Position numbers and translations under genes: made by a program
In this document: positions 1 through 5,619 of the stretch, piece after piece
Numbering within the stretch: position 1 is the stretch's first letter
Layout: every line of letters begins with the position of its first letter
Assembly (NCBI GenBank): GCA_013696425.1
Contig: JACCYP010000145.1
Location: 1-5,619 of the forward strand
Length of the DNA stretch: 5,619 nt
Reading direction: 5' to 3'
Source of the DNA: Thermoleophilaceae bacterium
GTDB taxonomy: Bacteria > Actinomycetota > Thermoleophilia > Solirubrobacterales > Thermoleophilaceae
The notes under the pieces: generated by a model
Database searches by the model: none
What the model was told of the DNA's origin: nothing
The model's input: the letters and a program-made list of their open reading frames with translations, nothing else

Positions 1-941
<941 letters not shown>

Positions 942-945
<4 letters not shown>

Positions 946-1553
946 CCCTCCAGGTCGGCGTCCTCGTCTCGGGGGAGGGCACGAACCTCCAGGCCCTGCT
1001 CGACACCCTGCACGGGAAGGGGGAGGTCGATGTCGTCGCGGTGGGTTCGAGCCGGGAGGGTGCGCGCGGGCTCGAGCGCGCGCGGGAGGCCGGGGTCGAG
1101 GCGCGGGCGTTCGCGCACACGGAGTTCGGCGACCGCGTCTCCCGCGACCTCGCGATGGGGGACTGGCTCGAGGAGCGCGGGATCGAGCTGCTGGTGCTCG
1201 CGGGCTTCATGGAGGTCCTCTCCGTGGACTTCGTGCGCCGCTTCACCGGGCGGATGATCAACGTCCACCCGTCGCTGCTGCCGGCGTTCCCGGGCATCCG
1301 CGCGATCGAGCAGGCGGTCGACTACGGGGTGCGCGTCACGGGCGTCACGGTCCACTTCGTGGACGAGGGCGTGGACACCGGCGCGATCGTCCTGCAGCGG
1401 CCGCTCGAGCTTCCCTATCCTGCCGGAATCGCCGAGGTGGAGACGCTGGTACATGAGATCGAACACGAGCTGCTGCCGCGCGCGGTGCTTCTGTTCGCGC
1501 GCGGCAAGGTGAAGCTCGTGGAGGGCTCGCGACGCGTGGAGGTCGATGACTGA
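942..1553 (+). CDS. purN: Phosphoribosylglycinamide formyltransferase (GAR transformylase)
   Basis: Cytosolic purine-pathway enzyme that moves the formyl group of 10-formyl-tetrahydrofolate onto glycinamide ribonucleotide (GAR) to give formyl-GAR. The 203 residues match the usual family length of about 200. Visible motifs are the phosphate-binding SGEGTNLQ loop (residues 10-17), INVHPSLLPAFPG (106-118) and VTGVTVHFVDEGVDTG (132-147). The catalytic triad Asn107, His109, Asp145 corresponds to E. coli Asn106, His108, Asp144, so the enzyme looks active. The start is GTG at 942: it puts the first beta strand (LQVGVLVSG) at the N-terminus and overlaps the recQ stop by four bases. No good Shine-Dalgarno sequence precedes it, so reinitiation by ribosomes leaving recQ is likely (inference). 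The 3' end overlaps the first purH ATG by eight bases. Confidence 0.97.
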
Positions 1554-1564
1554 GCCCGGGGAGG
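1538..1564 (+). promoter_or_regulatory. Two alternative purH ribosome-binding sites
   Basis: GGAGG at 1538-1542 precedes the ATG at 1546 with only 3 bases between, shorter than usual. A second purine run, GGGGAGG at 1558-1564, lies 5 bases before an in-frame GTG at 1570, which is better spacing. Starting at the GTG would give VRRALLTVSDK, close to where PurH proteins usually begin, and would leave a 16-base gap after the purN stop instead of an 8-base overlap. The sequence does not decide between them. Confidence 0.5.
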
Positions 1565-3105
1565 TGCGCGTGCGGCGCGCACTCCTCACGGTCTCGGACA
1601 AGCGGGGCCTTGTGGATTTCGCGCGCGGGCTCGCTGAGCTCGGCATCGAGATCGTGTCGACCGGCGGTACCGCACGCGAGCTCGCCGACGCGGGCATCGA
1701 GACCCGCGCGATCGACGACTACACCGGCTTCCCGGAGATCCTCGACGGCCGCGTCAAGACGCTCAACCCGAAGATCTACGCCGGGCTGCTGGCGGTGCGT
1801 TCCAACCCCGAGCATGTGAAGACACTCGAGGAGCAGGCCATCGAGCCGATCGACCTCGTGTGCGTGAACCTCTACCCGTTCGAGCGCACGGCGGCCACCC
1901 GCGGGGTCTCCGACGAGGAGGTCATCGAGAACATCGACATCGGCGGGCCGACCCTCATCCGCGCGAGTGCGAAGAACCACGCATTCGCCGCGGTGGTCGT
2001 GAAGCCCGAGAGCTACGACGCGGTGCTCGAGGAGCTGCGGGAGGCCGACGGCAGGCTCTCGGAGAGCACGCGCGAGGCGCTCGCGATGGCGGCGTTCTCC
2101 TACACCGCCCGTTACGACGCCGCGATCTCGCGCTGGTTCGCCGAGCGCGAGGAGGACTTCCCGGCCATGCAGTCGGTCGCCTACGAGAAGGTGCTCGACC
2201 TCTCCTACGGTGAGAACCCGCACCAGCGCGCCGCCTACTACGCACAGGCAGGCGCGCGCACACACCTGCTGTCGATGGTGTCAAAGCTGCACGGCAAGGA
2301 GCTGTCGTTCAACAACCTGCTCGACCTCGATGCGGCCCGGCGGCTCGTCAGCGAGTTCGAGGTTCCCGGCGCGGCCATCGTCAAGCACAACAACCCTTGC
2401 GGGTTCGCCTGCGGCGCCACTCTGGGGGAGGCCTTCGACAAGGCTCTCGCCACCGATCCGATGAGCGCGTTCGGCGGCGTGATGGCCTTCAACCGCAAGG
2501 TCGACCGTCCGCTGGCCGAGAAGCTGAACGCGATGTTCGTGGAGCTCGTGTTCGCGCCCGGCTACGAGCCGGATGCGCTCGAGGTGCTGCAGCAGAAGGA
2601 GAACATCCGGATCCTCGAGGACCAGGAGCGGCGCTTTGAGCCCATCAGCGAGAAGGACCTGAAGCGCGTGCGCGGCGGGCTGCTCGTCCAGGACCGCGAC
2701 CAGGACCTCGAGTCGCGCGAGGAGATGCAGGTCGTCACCGAGCGCAAGCCCGGCGAGCAGGAGTGGGGCGACCTGCTCTTCGCGTGGCGGATCTGCAAGA
2801 ACGTGCGCTCGAACGCGATCGTGCTCGCGGACGACCTCGCCACGCTCGGCATCGGTGCCGGCCAGATGAGCCGCGTCGATTCGGTGCGGATCGCTATCGA
2901 CAAAGCGCAGTCCTCTTTGGAGGGCGCCGTGATGGCCTCGGACGCGTTCTTCCCCTTCGCGGACGGGCCGCAGCTGGCGATCGACGCCGGCGTGCGCGCG
3001 GTCATCCAGCCGGGCGGGTCGCAGCGCGACCCGGAGGTCGTCGAGGCCTGCGACGCCGCCGGCGTGGCGATGGTCTTCACGAGTCGCCGCCACTTCCGCC
3101 ACTAG
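1546..3105 (+). CDS. purH: Bifunctional AICAR transformylase / IMP cyclohydrolase
   Basis: Catalyses the last two steps to IMP: formylation of AICAR with 10-formyl-tetrahydrofolate, then ring closure. Its 519 residues are normal for the family. The N-terminal cyclohydrolase (MGS-like fold) shows STGGT (38-42), GFPEILDGRVKTL (61-73), NLYPF (108-112), IDIGG (130-134) and AKNH (142-145). Lys71, Tyr110, Asp131 and Lys143 match catalytic-site residues known from human ATIC. The transformylase domain shows LSYGENPHQ (219-227), the catalytic KHNNPCG (Lys280-His281), DPMSAFGG, and a typical end, GGSQRDPEVV...VFTSRRHFRH. One oddity: the usual TLHPxxHxG segment reads TLNPKIYAG, with Asn74 and Tyr78 replacing two commonly conserved histidines. 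The ATG at 1546 overlaps purN; a GTG at 1570 is a plausible alternative start. Third gene of the recQ-purN-purH cluster. Confidence 0.97.
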   Translation: MTEPGEVRVRRALLTVSDKRGLVDFARGLAELGIEIVSTGGTARELADAGIETRAIDDYTGFPEILDGRVKTLNPKIYAGLLAVRSNPEHVKTLEEQAIEPIDLVCVNLYPFERTAATRGVSDEEVIENIDIGGPTLIRASAKNHAFAAVVVKPESYDAVLEELREADGRLSESTREALAMAAFSYTARYDAAISRWFAEREEDFPAMQSVAYEKVLDLSYGENPHQRAAYYAQAGARTHLLSMVSKLHGKELSFNNLLDLDAARRLVSEFEVPGAAIVKHNNPCGFACGATLGEAFDKALATDPMSAFGGVMAFNRKVDRPLAEKLNAMFVELVFAPGYEPDALEVLQQKENIRILEDQERRFEPISEKDLKRVRGGLLVQDRDQDLESREEMQVVTERKPGEQEWGDLLFAWRICKNVRSNAIVLADDLATLGIGAGQMSRVDSVRIAIDKAQSSLEGAVMASDAFFPFADGPQLAIDAGVRAVIQPGGSQRDPEVVEACDAAGVAMVFTSRRHFRH

Positions 3106-3118
3106 ACCCCGGCGAGGC

Positions 3119-3132
3119 AGTGGCGAGCCACT
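3119..3132. terminator. Short palindrome between convergent genes
   Basis: AGTGG, loop CGAG, CCACT forms a 5-bp stem with a tetraloop (AGTGGC/GCCACT is a 6-base inverted repeat). It sits between the purH stop (3103-3105) and the convergent transporter stop (3131-3133), 25 bases apart. Position suits a shared terminator, but the stem is short and has no U-tract on either strand. Confidence 0.3.
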
Positions 3133-3868
3133 AGAGGAGTGTGGCCAGGCCGATCCCGAGGGTCGCTGCGCCCGAGATCACGGCGAGGGCGATGCCGATC
3201 AGACGGAAGCGCTCGGCATCGAGGCGGTGGAACACCTCGCGCCCGGCGAACTGGCCCGCGATGGCGACCACCACCAGAATCGCGACGTCACCGGCTCCGC
3301 GGCCGACCTCCCCGCCCGCGAGCGCGAGCAGGGCGAGGAGCCCGATCACGTTCAGGCCGATGAAGCTCGCTGCGAGCGTGGCGCGGAACTCCCGCGCGGC
3401 GACGCCTGCGTGCTGGAGCCAGAGGGCGAGCGGCGGCCCGTTCAGGCTCGTGGTCGTGGTGAGGATGCCCGCGAGAAGCCCGATGGCGGGGGCCCCCGCC
3501 AGCTCGTGCGGGTCGACGCGCACCGCCCGGCGCGCCTGCATGGCCGCCGCCGCGATCACGCCCACCCCGACCACCACCTGAAGCGCTTCCTTGGACGCGG
3601 CCTCGAGCACGAACACCCCGGCGATGGCGCCGGGCACCGCACCAGCGAGCATCCCCACCACAGGGCGCCTCAGGATCACAGCGTGGTTGCGATCGAACGC
3701 GAGCAGCATCACGCCGGTGACCGTCGAGAGGACGATCACGGTCGTGACGGCCTCCTCCGGCGTGGCGACCGCGAACAGCACGGGCGCGGCGACGAGAGCG
3801 AACCCGAACCCGGTGGCGGATTGGAGGGTCGCGCCGAGGAACACGGCGATGGCGGCGGCGACGAGCAT
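3131..3868 (-). CDS. TSUP-family (TauE/SafE-like) membrane transporter
   Basis: A 245-residue, strongly hydrophobic protein with about eight predicted membrane spans in two repeats. The first repeat opens with the TSUP-type signature GATLQSATGFGFALVAAP (residues 12-29). The second has the matching LLAGILTTTTSLNGPPLALW (131-150). Such proteins (PF01925) export or import small anions, often sulfite, sulfoacetate or other organosulfur compounds; the substrate here cannot be told, as no sulfur gene is nearby. Length is normal for the family (about 240-270). ATG at 3868 is the only start: in frame, a TAG lies 24 bases upstream with no GTG/TTG between. No clear Shine-Dalgarno site is present; the bases just before the ATG are one arm of an 11-base inverted repeat. 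The gene is convergent with purH and divergent from tRNA-Lys. Confidence 0.85.
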   Translation of the reverse strand: MLVAAAIAVFLGATLQSATGFGFALVAAPVLFAVATPEEAVTTVIVLSTVTGVMLLAFDRNHAVILRRPVVGMLAGAVPGAIAGVFVLEAASKEALQVVVGVGVIAAAAMQARRAVRVDPHELAGAPAIGLLAGILTTTTSLNGPPLALWLQHAGVAAREFRATLAASFIGLNVIGLLALLALAGGEVGRGAGDVAILVVVAIAGQFAGREVFHRLDAERFRLIGIALAVISGAATLGIGLATLL

Positions 3869-3908
3869 CGCGAGAGCATCCCGTGCCGCTGGCTAGCATG
3901 CTCTCGCG
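3869..3908. repeat. Perfect 11-base inverted repeat between transporter start and tRNA-Lys
   Basis: CGCGAGAGCAT (3869-3879) and ATGCTCTCGCG (3898-3908) are exact reverse complements, 18 bases apart. The loop holds a smaller GCC/GGC hairpin (3885-3887 with 3891-3893). One arm touches the transporter ATG (3868); the other overlaps the tRNA-Lys -10-like hexamer and ends on the first tRNA base. It could be an operator for the divergent pair or a leader hairpin occluding transporter translation. The role is inference. Confidence 0.75.
3894..3899 (+). promoter_or_regulatory. Possible -10 element of tRNA-Lys (TAGCAT)
   Basis: TAGCAT fits the TANNNT -10 pattern and ends 8 bases before the first tRNA base, so transcription could begin at or within a base or two of the mature 5' end. 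No convincing -35 is seen about 17 bases upstream. The hexamer overlaps the right arm of the inverted repeat. Confidence 0.35.
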
Positions 3909-3981
3909 GGCCTCTAACTCAATTGGTCAAGAGTTCCGGCCTTTTAAGCCGGCGGTCCGGGTTCGAGTCCCGGGGGGCCCA
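3908..3981 (+). tRNA. tRNA-Lys (anticodon TTT)
   Basis: A complete 74-base cloverleaf. The acceptor GGGCCTC (3908-3914) pairs with GGGGCCC (3974-3980), with one G-U pair. The D stem is ACTC/GAGT with loop AATTGGTCAA. The anticodon stem CCGGC/GCCGG (3936-3940, 3948-3952) carries loop CTTTTAA with anticodon TTT at 3943-3945. The variable region is CGGT. The T stem CCGGG/CCCGG encloses TTCGAGT. The discriminator is A3981, as in bacterial tRNA-Lys. CCA is not encoded. The anticodon reads AAA and AAG. All canonical features are present, so it should be functional. Confidence 0.97.
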
Positions 3982-4006
3982 TCTGGTGCCAAGACGTTGC
4001 GGGATC

Positions 4007-4020
4007 GTTGCGCTCGCAAC
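4007..4020 (+). terminator. Small hairpin downstream of tRNA-Lys
   Basis: GTTGC, loop GCTC, GCAAC forms a 5-bp stem 26 bases after the tRNA-Lys end. It could act in termination or 3' processing, but there is no U-tract. The rest of 3982-4057, between the two tRNA-like genes, shows no ORF and no clear promoter for the second one, so the two may be co-transcribed. Confidence 0.25.
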
Positions 4021-4057
4021 CCACGCGTCACCTGCGTCTCGCGACGATCTGTAGTGC

Positions 4058-4147
4058 GGAGCGTGAAGCGGCAGGGTGCCGCGTGTCATTGCCAACGACA
4101 GCGGTCGGGGCAGCTCCTCGGCTGGGGTTCGAGTCCCCCGCGCTCCG
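4058..4147 (+). tRNA. Atypical 8/4 tRNA-like gene, long variable arm, anticodon GCC
   Basis: A 90-base cloverleaf. The acceptor GGAGCGTG (4058-4065) pairs with CGCGCTCC (4139-4146) over 8 bp, one of them G-U. The linker is AA, without U8. The D stem GCGGC/GCCGC (4068-4072, 4078-4082) extends to 6 bp with A4073-T4077. The anticodon stem TGTCA/CGACA (4084-4088, 4096-4100) has an A-C mismatch next to the loop; loop TTGCCAA puts GCC at 4091-4093. The variable arm (4101-4123) forms about 8 bp around loop CAGCT. The T stem GGGG/CCCC is 4 bp with canonical TTCGAGT. The discriminator is G4147; CCA is not encoded. Long arm, G73, no U8 and long D stem are tRNA-Ser/tRNA-Sec traits, while the anticodon is Gly-type. 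From published work I recall 8/4 tRNAs with swapped anticodons (allo-tRNAs); this resembles them. Alternatives: a decayed selC or serine tRNA, or a regulatory tRNA mimic. Confidence 0.65.
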
Positions 4148-4220
4148 CCGACTCGCCGGGGGTGGCTCGTGGCAACGGCCACTCGCCGGTGCTAACTTCG
4201 AAACACGTTGGCAATGGCGC
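4083..4220 (+). repeat. Inverted repeat pairing the tRNA-like anticodon arm with a downstream segment
   Basis: CATTGCCAACG (4087-4097) has an exact reverse complement, CGTTGGCAATG (4206-4216). In RNA the helix extends to 15 pairs (4083-4097 with 4206-4220, two of them G-U). It would swallow the entire anticodon loop and most of its stem, excluding the cloverleaf. The D hairpin (4068-4082) and a hairpin at 4221-4237 would flank it directly. Pairing is seen in the sequence; a switching or masking role is inference. Confidence 0.6.
4151..4189 (+). repeat. 9-base direct repeat around a hairpin
   Basis: ACTCGCCGG occurs at 4151-4159 and 4181-4189. Between and partly under the copies, GGGTGGCT (4160-4167) pairs with GGCCACTC (4177-4184) in an 8-bp stem with two G-U pairs and a 9-base loop. 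It lies just after the atypical tRNA and could be a trailer structure. No ORF is supported here. Confidence 0.4.
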
Positions 4221-4237
4221 CCGGGGTCGCTCCCCGG
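4221..4237 (+). other. GC-rich hairpin
   Basis: CCGGGG (4221-4226) and CCCCGG (4232-4237) form a 6-bp stem with loop TCGCT. It abuts the downstream arm of the anticodon-complementary repeat and could stack coaxially on that helix. No U-tract follows. Confidence 0.45.
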
Positions 4238-4242
4238 CAAGT

Positions 4243-4266
4243 GACGACCCGCTCTGGCGGGTCGTC
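4243..4266 (+). terminator. Strong 10-bp hairpin between tRNA-like gene and DUF554 gene
   Basis: GACGACCCGC (4243-4252), loop TCTG, and GCGGGTCGTC (4257-4266) form a perfect stem, the strongest in the window. It could end transcription from the tRNA region, although the trailing GTGGTTCCC is not a U-tract. It ends 30 bases before the DUF554 start and covers the expected -35 region of that gene, so it may also be an operator. Confidence 0.5.
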
Positions 4267-4282
4267 GTGGTTCCCGGCCACA

Positions 4283-4288
4283 TAGCCT
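4283..4288 (+). promoter_or_regulatory. Possible -10 element for a leaderless DUF554 transcript (TAGCCT)
   Basis: TAGCCT fits TANNNT and ends 7 bases before the TTG start at 4296. That spacing would put the transcription start at or next to the start codon. The absence of a Shine-Dalgarno sequence agrees with leaderless expression, common in actinobacteria. The TTG codon weakens the case, since leaderless genes usually begin ATG or GTG. Confidence 0.35.
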
Positions 4289-4295
4289 CAGCCGC

Positions 4296-4988
4296 TTGAC
4301 CGGGACCTTCATCAACGTCGGCGCCATCCTGGCCGGCACGCTGCTCGGCGCGGCCGTCGGCAGTCGCCTGCCCAAGGCGTTCCAGGAGCGGGTGATGGCC
4401 GGCCTGGGGCTGCTCACGCTCGTGATCGGCATCGACCTGGCGCTCGCCTGGCGCGACACGAGCCCGCTCTACGTGATGGGCGGCGTGCTCATCGGCGGAC
4501 TGGTGGGCGAGGCGCTCGGCATCGAGGAACGACTCAGCAACCTGGGCGACCGCCTCCAGGCGAGGGCCAGGGGCCGCGGCGGCACGGTGAGCGAGGCCTT
4601 CTTCACCAGCAGCCTGCTGTTCTGCATCGGCCCGCTGGCGGTGGTCGGCTCGATCCAGGACTCCCTCGAGGGGAACCTCGAGCCGCTGGTCACGAAGTCG
4701 CTCCTCGACGGATTCGCGTCGATCGCGCTCGCGGCCGCCCTCGGCCCTGGCGTGGCGCTCGCGGCGCTCAGCGTGCTCATCTACCAGGGAGCCCTCTCGC
4801 TCGGCGCGGGCCTCTTCGACAGCGTGCTCGAGGGCGAGGCGCTCAATGCCCTCACGAGCGCCGGCGGCGTGCTCATCATCGGCATCAGCCTGAAGCTGCT
4901 CGGCCTGACCGACGTGAAGGTCGGCAACTTCCTGCCGGCGCTCGTCTTTGCCCCCGTGCTCGTGGGAATCACGAACGCAATCTCCTGA
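4296..4988 (+). CDS. DUF554-family integral membrane protein (YdfK/YqgA-like)
   Basis: A 230-residue protein with about six to seven hydrophobic spans, of the DUF554 family. Family members are predicted inner-membrane transport-like proteins without an established function. Features typical of the family are FINVGAILAGTLLGAAVG at the N-terminus (5-22), FCIGPLAVVGSIQDSLEGN (109-127), KSLLDGFASIALAAALGPG (134-152), the IYQG turn, GGVLIIGISLKLLGL (190-204) and KVGNFLPALVFAPVL (208-222). Length is typical, so the gene looks intact. The start is TTG at 4296: no other in-frame start exists upstream, and TTG places the first span right at the N-terminus as in relatives. No ribosome-binding site precedes it. 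The following gene starts 43 bases after its stop on the same strand. Confidence 0.9.
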   Translation: MTGTFINVGAILAGTLLGAAVGSRLPKAFQERVMAGLGLLTLVIGIDLALAWRDTSPLYVMGGVLIGGLVGEALGIEERLSNLGDRLQARARGRGGTVSEAFFTSSLLFCIGPLAVVGSIQDSLEGNLEPLVTKSLLDGFASIALAAALGPGVALAALSVLIYQGALSLGAGLFDSVLEGEALNALTSAGGVLIIGISLKLLGLTDVKVGNFLPALVFAPVLVGITNAIS

Positions 4989-4991
4989 CCA

Positions 4992-5004
4992 CGCCGCAAC
5001 GGCG
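4992..5004 (+). terminator. Small hairpin after the DUF554 gene
   Basis: CGCCG, loop CAA, CGGCG forms a 5-bp stem starting 4 bases after the DUF554 stop, without a U-tract. Weak evidence for a terminator. Confidence 0.25.
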
Positions 5005-5018
5005 GCCGCCTTGGACTG

Positions 5019-5024
5019 TTTACT
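5019..5024 (+). promoter_or_regulatory. Possible -10-like hexamer before the secreted-protein gene (TTTACT)
   Basis: An AT-richer patch in a GC-rich gap. TTTACT ends 7 bases before the GTG at 5032, the same distance as TAGCCT before the DUF554 gene, and no Shine-Dalgarno sequence is seen. The second base is T instead of the usual A, so support is weak. Confidence 0.25.
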
Positions 5025-5031
5025 GCCCCGA

Positions 5032-5619
5032 GTGACTCGACTCCTCACAGCTCTCGCGGCCGCATGCGCGCTGGCGGCACCCGCCGCCGCGCAGGCCCAG
5101 CCCGCTCCGGCGCACCCCTTCGACGGGACCGGCATGTGGATCCACGAGCTCGGCAAGTCCGCCAAGGGCGACGCCGTGGCGATCGGTGCCCAGGCGCGCG
5201 CCGCGGGGATCAAGACGGTCACGATGAAGGCCGCCCACGGCGACAAGCGCTTCGGCTCACAGTTCAGCCCGGCGAATGTGGCCGCCCTGAAGGCGCAGGG
5301 CCTCAGGGTGTGCGCCTACCAGCGCCTGCAGGGAACGAACCCGAACGGCCAGGCGCAACGCGCGCTCGAGGCCATCCGCGCCGGCGCCGACTGCTTCGTG
5401 ATCGACGCCGAGTCCGAGCTCGAGGGCAAGTACCGCGTCTCCCAGACCTACATGCGCGCGCTCCGCGCCGGGGCCGGCAACGACTACCCGATCGGCTTCA
5501 CGGGCTTCCCCTACGTGCAGTTCCATCCGCGCTTTCCCTACTCCGTGTTCCTGGGGTCGGGCGGCGCCACCTTCAACGCGCCGCAGGTCTACTGGAAGGC
5601 GATCGGTACGAGCCCCGAG
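5032..5619 (+). CDS. Secreted protein, putative TIM-barrel glycoside-hydrolase-like domain (3' end outside window)
   Basis: Open from GTG at 5032 to the last base, 196 codons, no stop. The N-terminus is a clear Sec signal peptide: Arg3, hydrophobic LLTALAAACALAAPAAA (4-20), likely cleavage after AAA20 or AQA22. The mature part alternates short beta-like and helical segments as in (beta/alpha) barrels: GMWIHEL (34-40), ARAAGIKTVTMKAAHG (55-70), LKAQGLRVCAYQRL (86-99), AGADCFVIDAESEL (117-130), YPIGFTGFPYV (152-162), and VYWKAIG near the cut. The acidic cluster Asp125/Glu127/Glu129 at the end of a beta strand suits catalytic or sugar-binding residues of a GH25-like or DUF1906-like barrel. I do not recognise the exact family; a cell-wall or polysaccharide role is inference. 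GTG is chosen because it directly precedes the signal peptide. Confidence 0.8.
   Translation, partial: MTRLLTALAAACALAAPAAAQAQPAPAHPFDGTGMWIHELGKSAKGDAVAIGAQARAAGIKTVTMKAAHGDKRFGSQFSPANVAALKAQGLRVCAYQRLQGTNPNGQAQRALEAIRAGADCFVIDAESELEGKYRVSQTYMRALRAGAGNDYPIGFTGFPYVQFHPRFPYSVFLGSGGATFNAPQVYWKAIGTSPE

Noticed and set aside
3959..4137. GGGTTCGAGTCCC present twice (3959-3971 and 4125-4137), as if an attachment-site duplication
   Set aside because: Both copies are the conserved T arm of the two tRNAs. There is no integrase, and no repeat reaching to a tRNA 3' end, so no integrated element is supported.
4058..4147. Ordinary tRNA-Gly(GCC)
   Set aside because: The long variable arm, G73, lack of U8 and 8/4 stems do not fit tRNA-Gly; only the anticodon does.
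4058..4147. Intact tRNA-Sec (selC)
   Set aside because: No TCA anticodon can be placed in a 7-base loop, and the acceptor plus T stem total 12 bp, not the usual 13 of bacterial tRNA-Sec.
3919..4182. Minus-strand ORF whose translation contains GTRTP and DSNPDRRLKRP
   Set aside because: These peptides are what the reverse strand of tRNA T and anticodon arms encodes, a familiar spurious-gene artefact. They support the two tRNA calls instead.
4156..4220. Glycine T-box riboswitch (GGGTGGC near a GGC that could read GCC)
   Set aside because: The ACCGCG half of the T-box consensus is missing, the GGC follows the T-box-like stretch instead of preceding it, and the downstream gene is not a glycine gene.
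4058..4300. tmRNA (ssrA) fragment
   Set aside because: No tag reading frame, no tmRNA-type GGGGC start or matching 3' acceptor, and the anticodon and D arms are present, unlike tmRNA.
4086..5246. Long minus-strand ORF (386 codons) and similar long antisense ORFs, e.g. 912-1697 and 2281-3102
   Set aside because: They lie opposite well-recognised genes (DUF554 gene, purN, purH) or run across the tRNA region, have compositionally biased Arg/Ala/Glu-rich translations, and show no domain. They are GC-rich shadow frames.

Overview
This window reads as high-GC, gene-dense bacterial chromosome. GTG/TTG starts, overlapping genes and few Shine-Dalgarno sequences point to an actinobacterium, possibly a deep-branching class such as Thermoleophilia. 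That placement is inference from style and family resemblance, not from a marker gene. No insertion sequence, phage gene, integrase or CRISPR array is visible.

Left part (1-3105, + strand): a tightly coupled operon. It opens inside a RecQ-type helicase gene, runs by a 4-base GTGA overlap into purN (GAR transformylase), and by an 8-base overlap (or a 16-base gap, depending on the purH start) into purH (AICAR transformylase/IMP cyclohydrolase). PurN and PurH are the two folate-dependent formyl-transfer enzymes of purine synthesis; PurH also closes the ring to IMP. purN and purH keep the expected catalytic residues. A convergent TSUP-family (TauE/SafE-like) membrane transporter gene follows on the minus strand (3131-3868).

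Middle part (3869-4295): a non-coding island of about 430 bases and the most unusual stretch here. It holds a perfect 11-base inverted repeat between the transporter start codon and a canonical tRNA-Lys(TTT), then a second tRNA-like gene (4058-4147). This second element has an 8-bp acceptor stem, a 4-bp T stem, a long variable arm, a 5-6 bp D stem, discriminator G and a glycine-type GCC anticodon. That is the architecture of the rare '8/4' tRNAs related to tRNA-Ser and tRNA-Sec, not of a tRNA-Gly. About 110 bases downstream lies a segment able to pair over 15 positions with its whole anticodon loop region, so two mutually exclusive folds are possible. Two GC-rich hairpins follow.

Right part (4296-5619, + strand): a DUF554-family membrane protein with a TTG start and possibly leaderless transcription. 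After it comes a secreted protein with a clear signal peptide and a putative TIM-barrel glycoside-hydrolase-like domain, cut by the window end.
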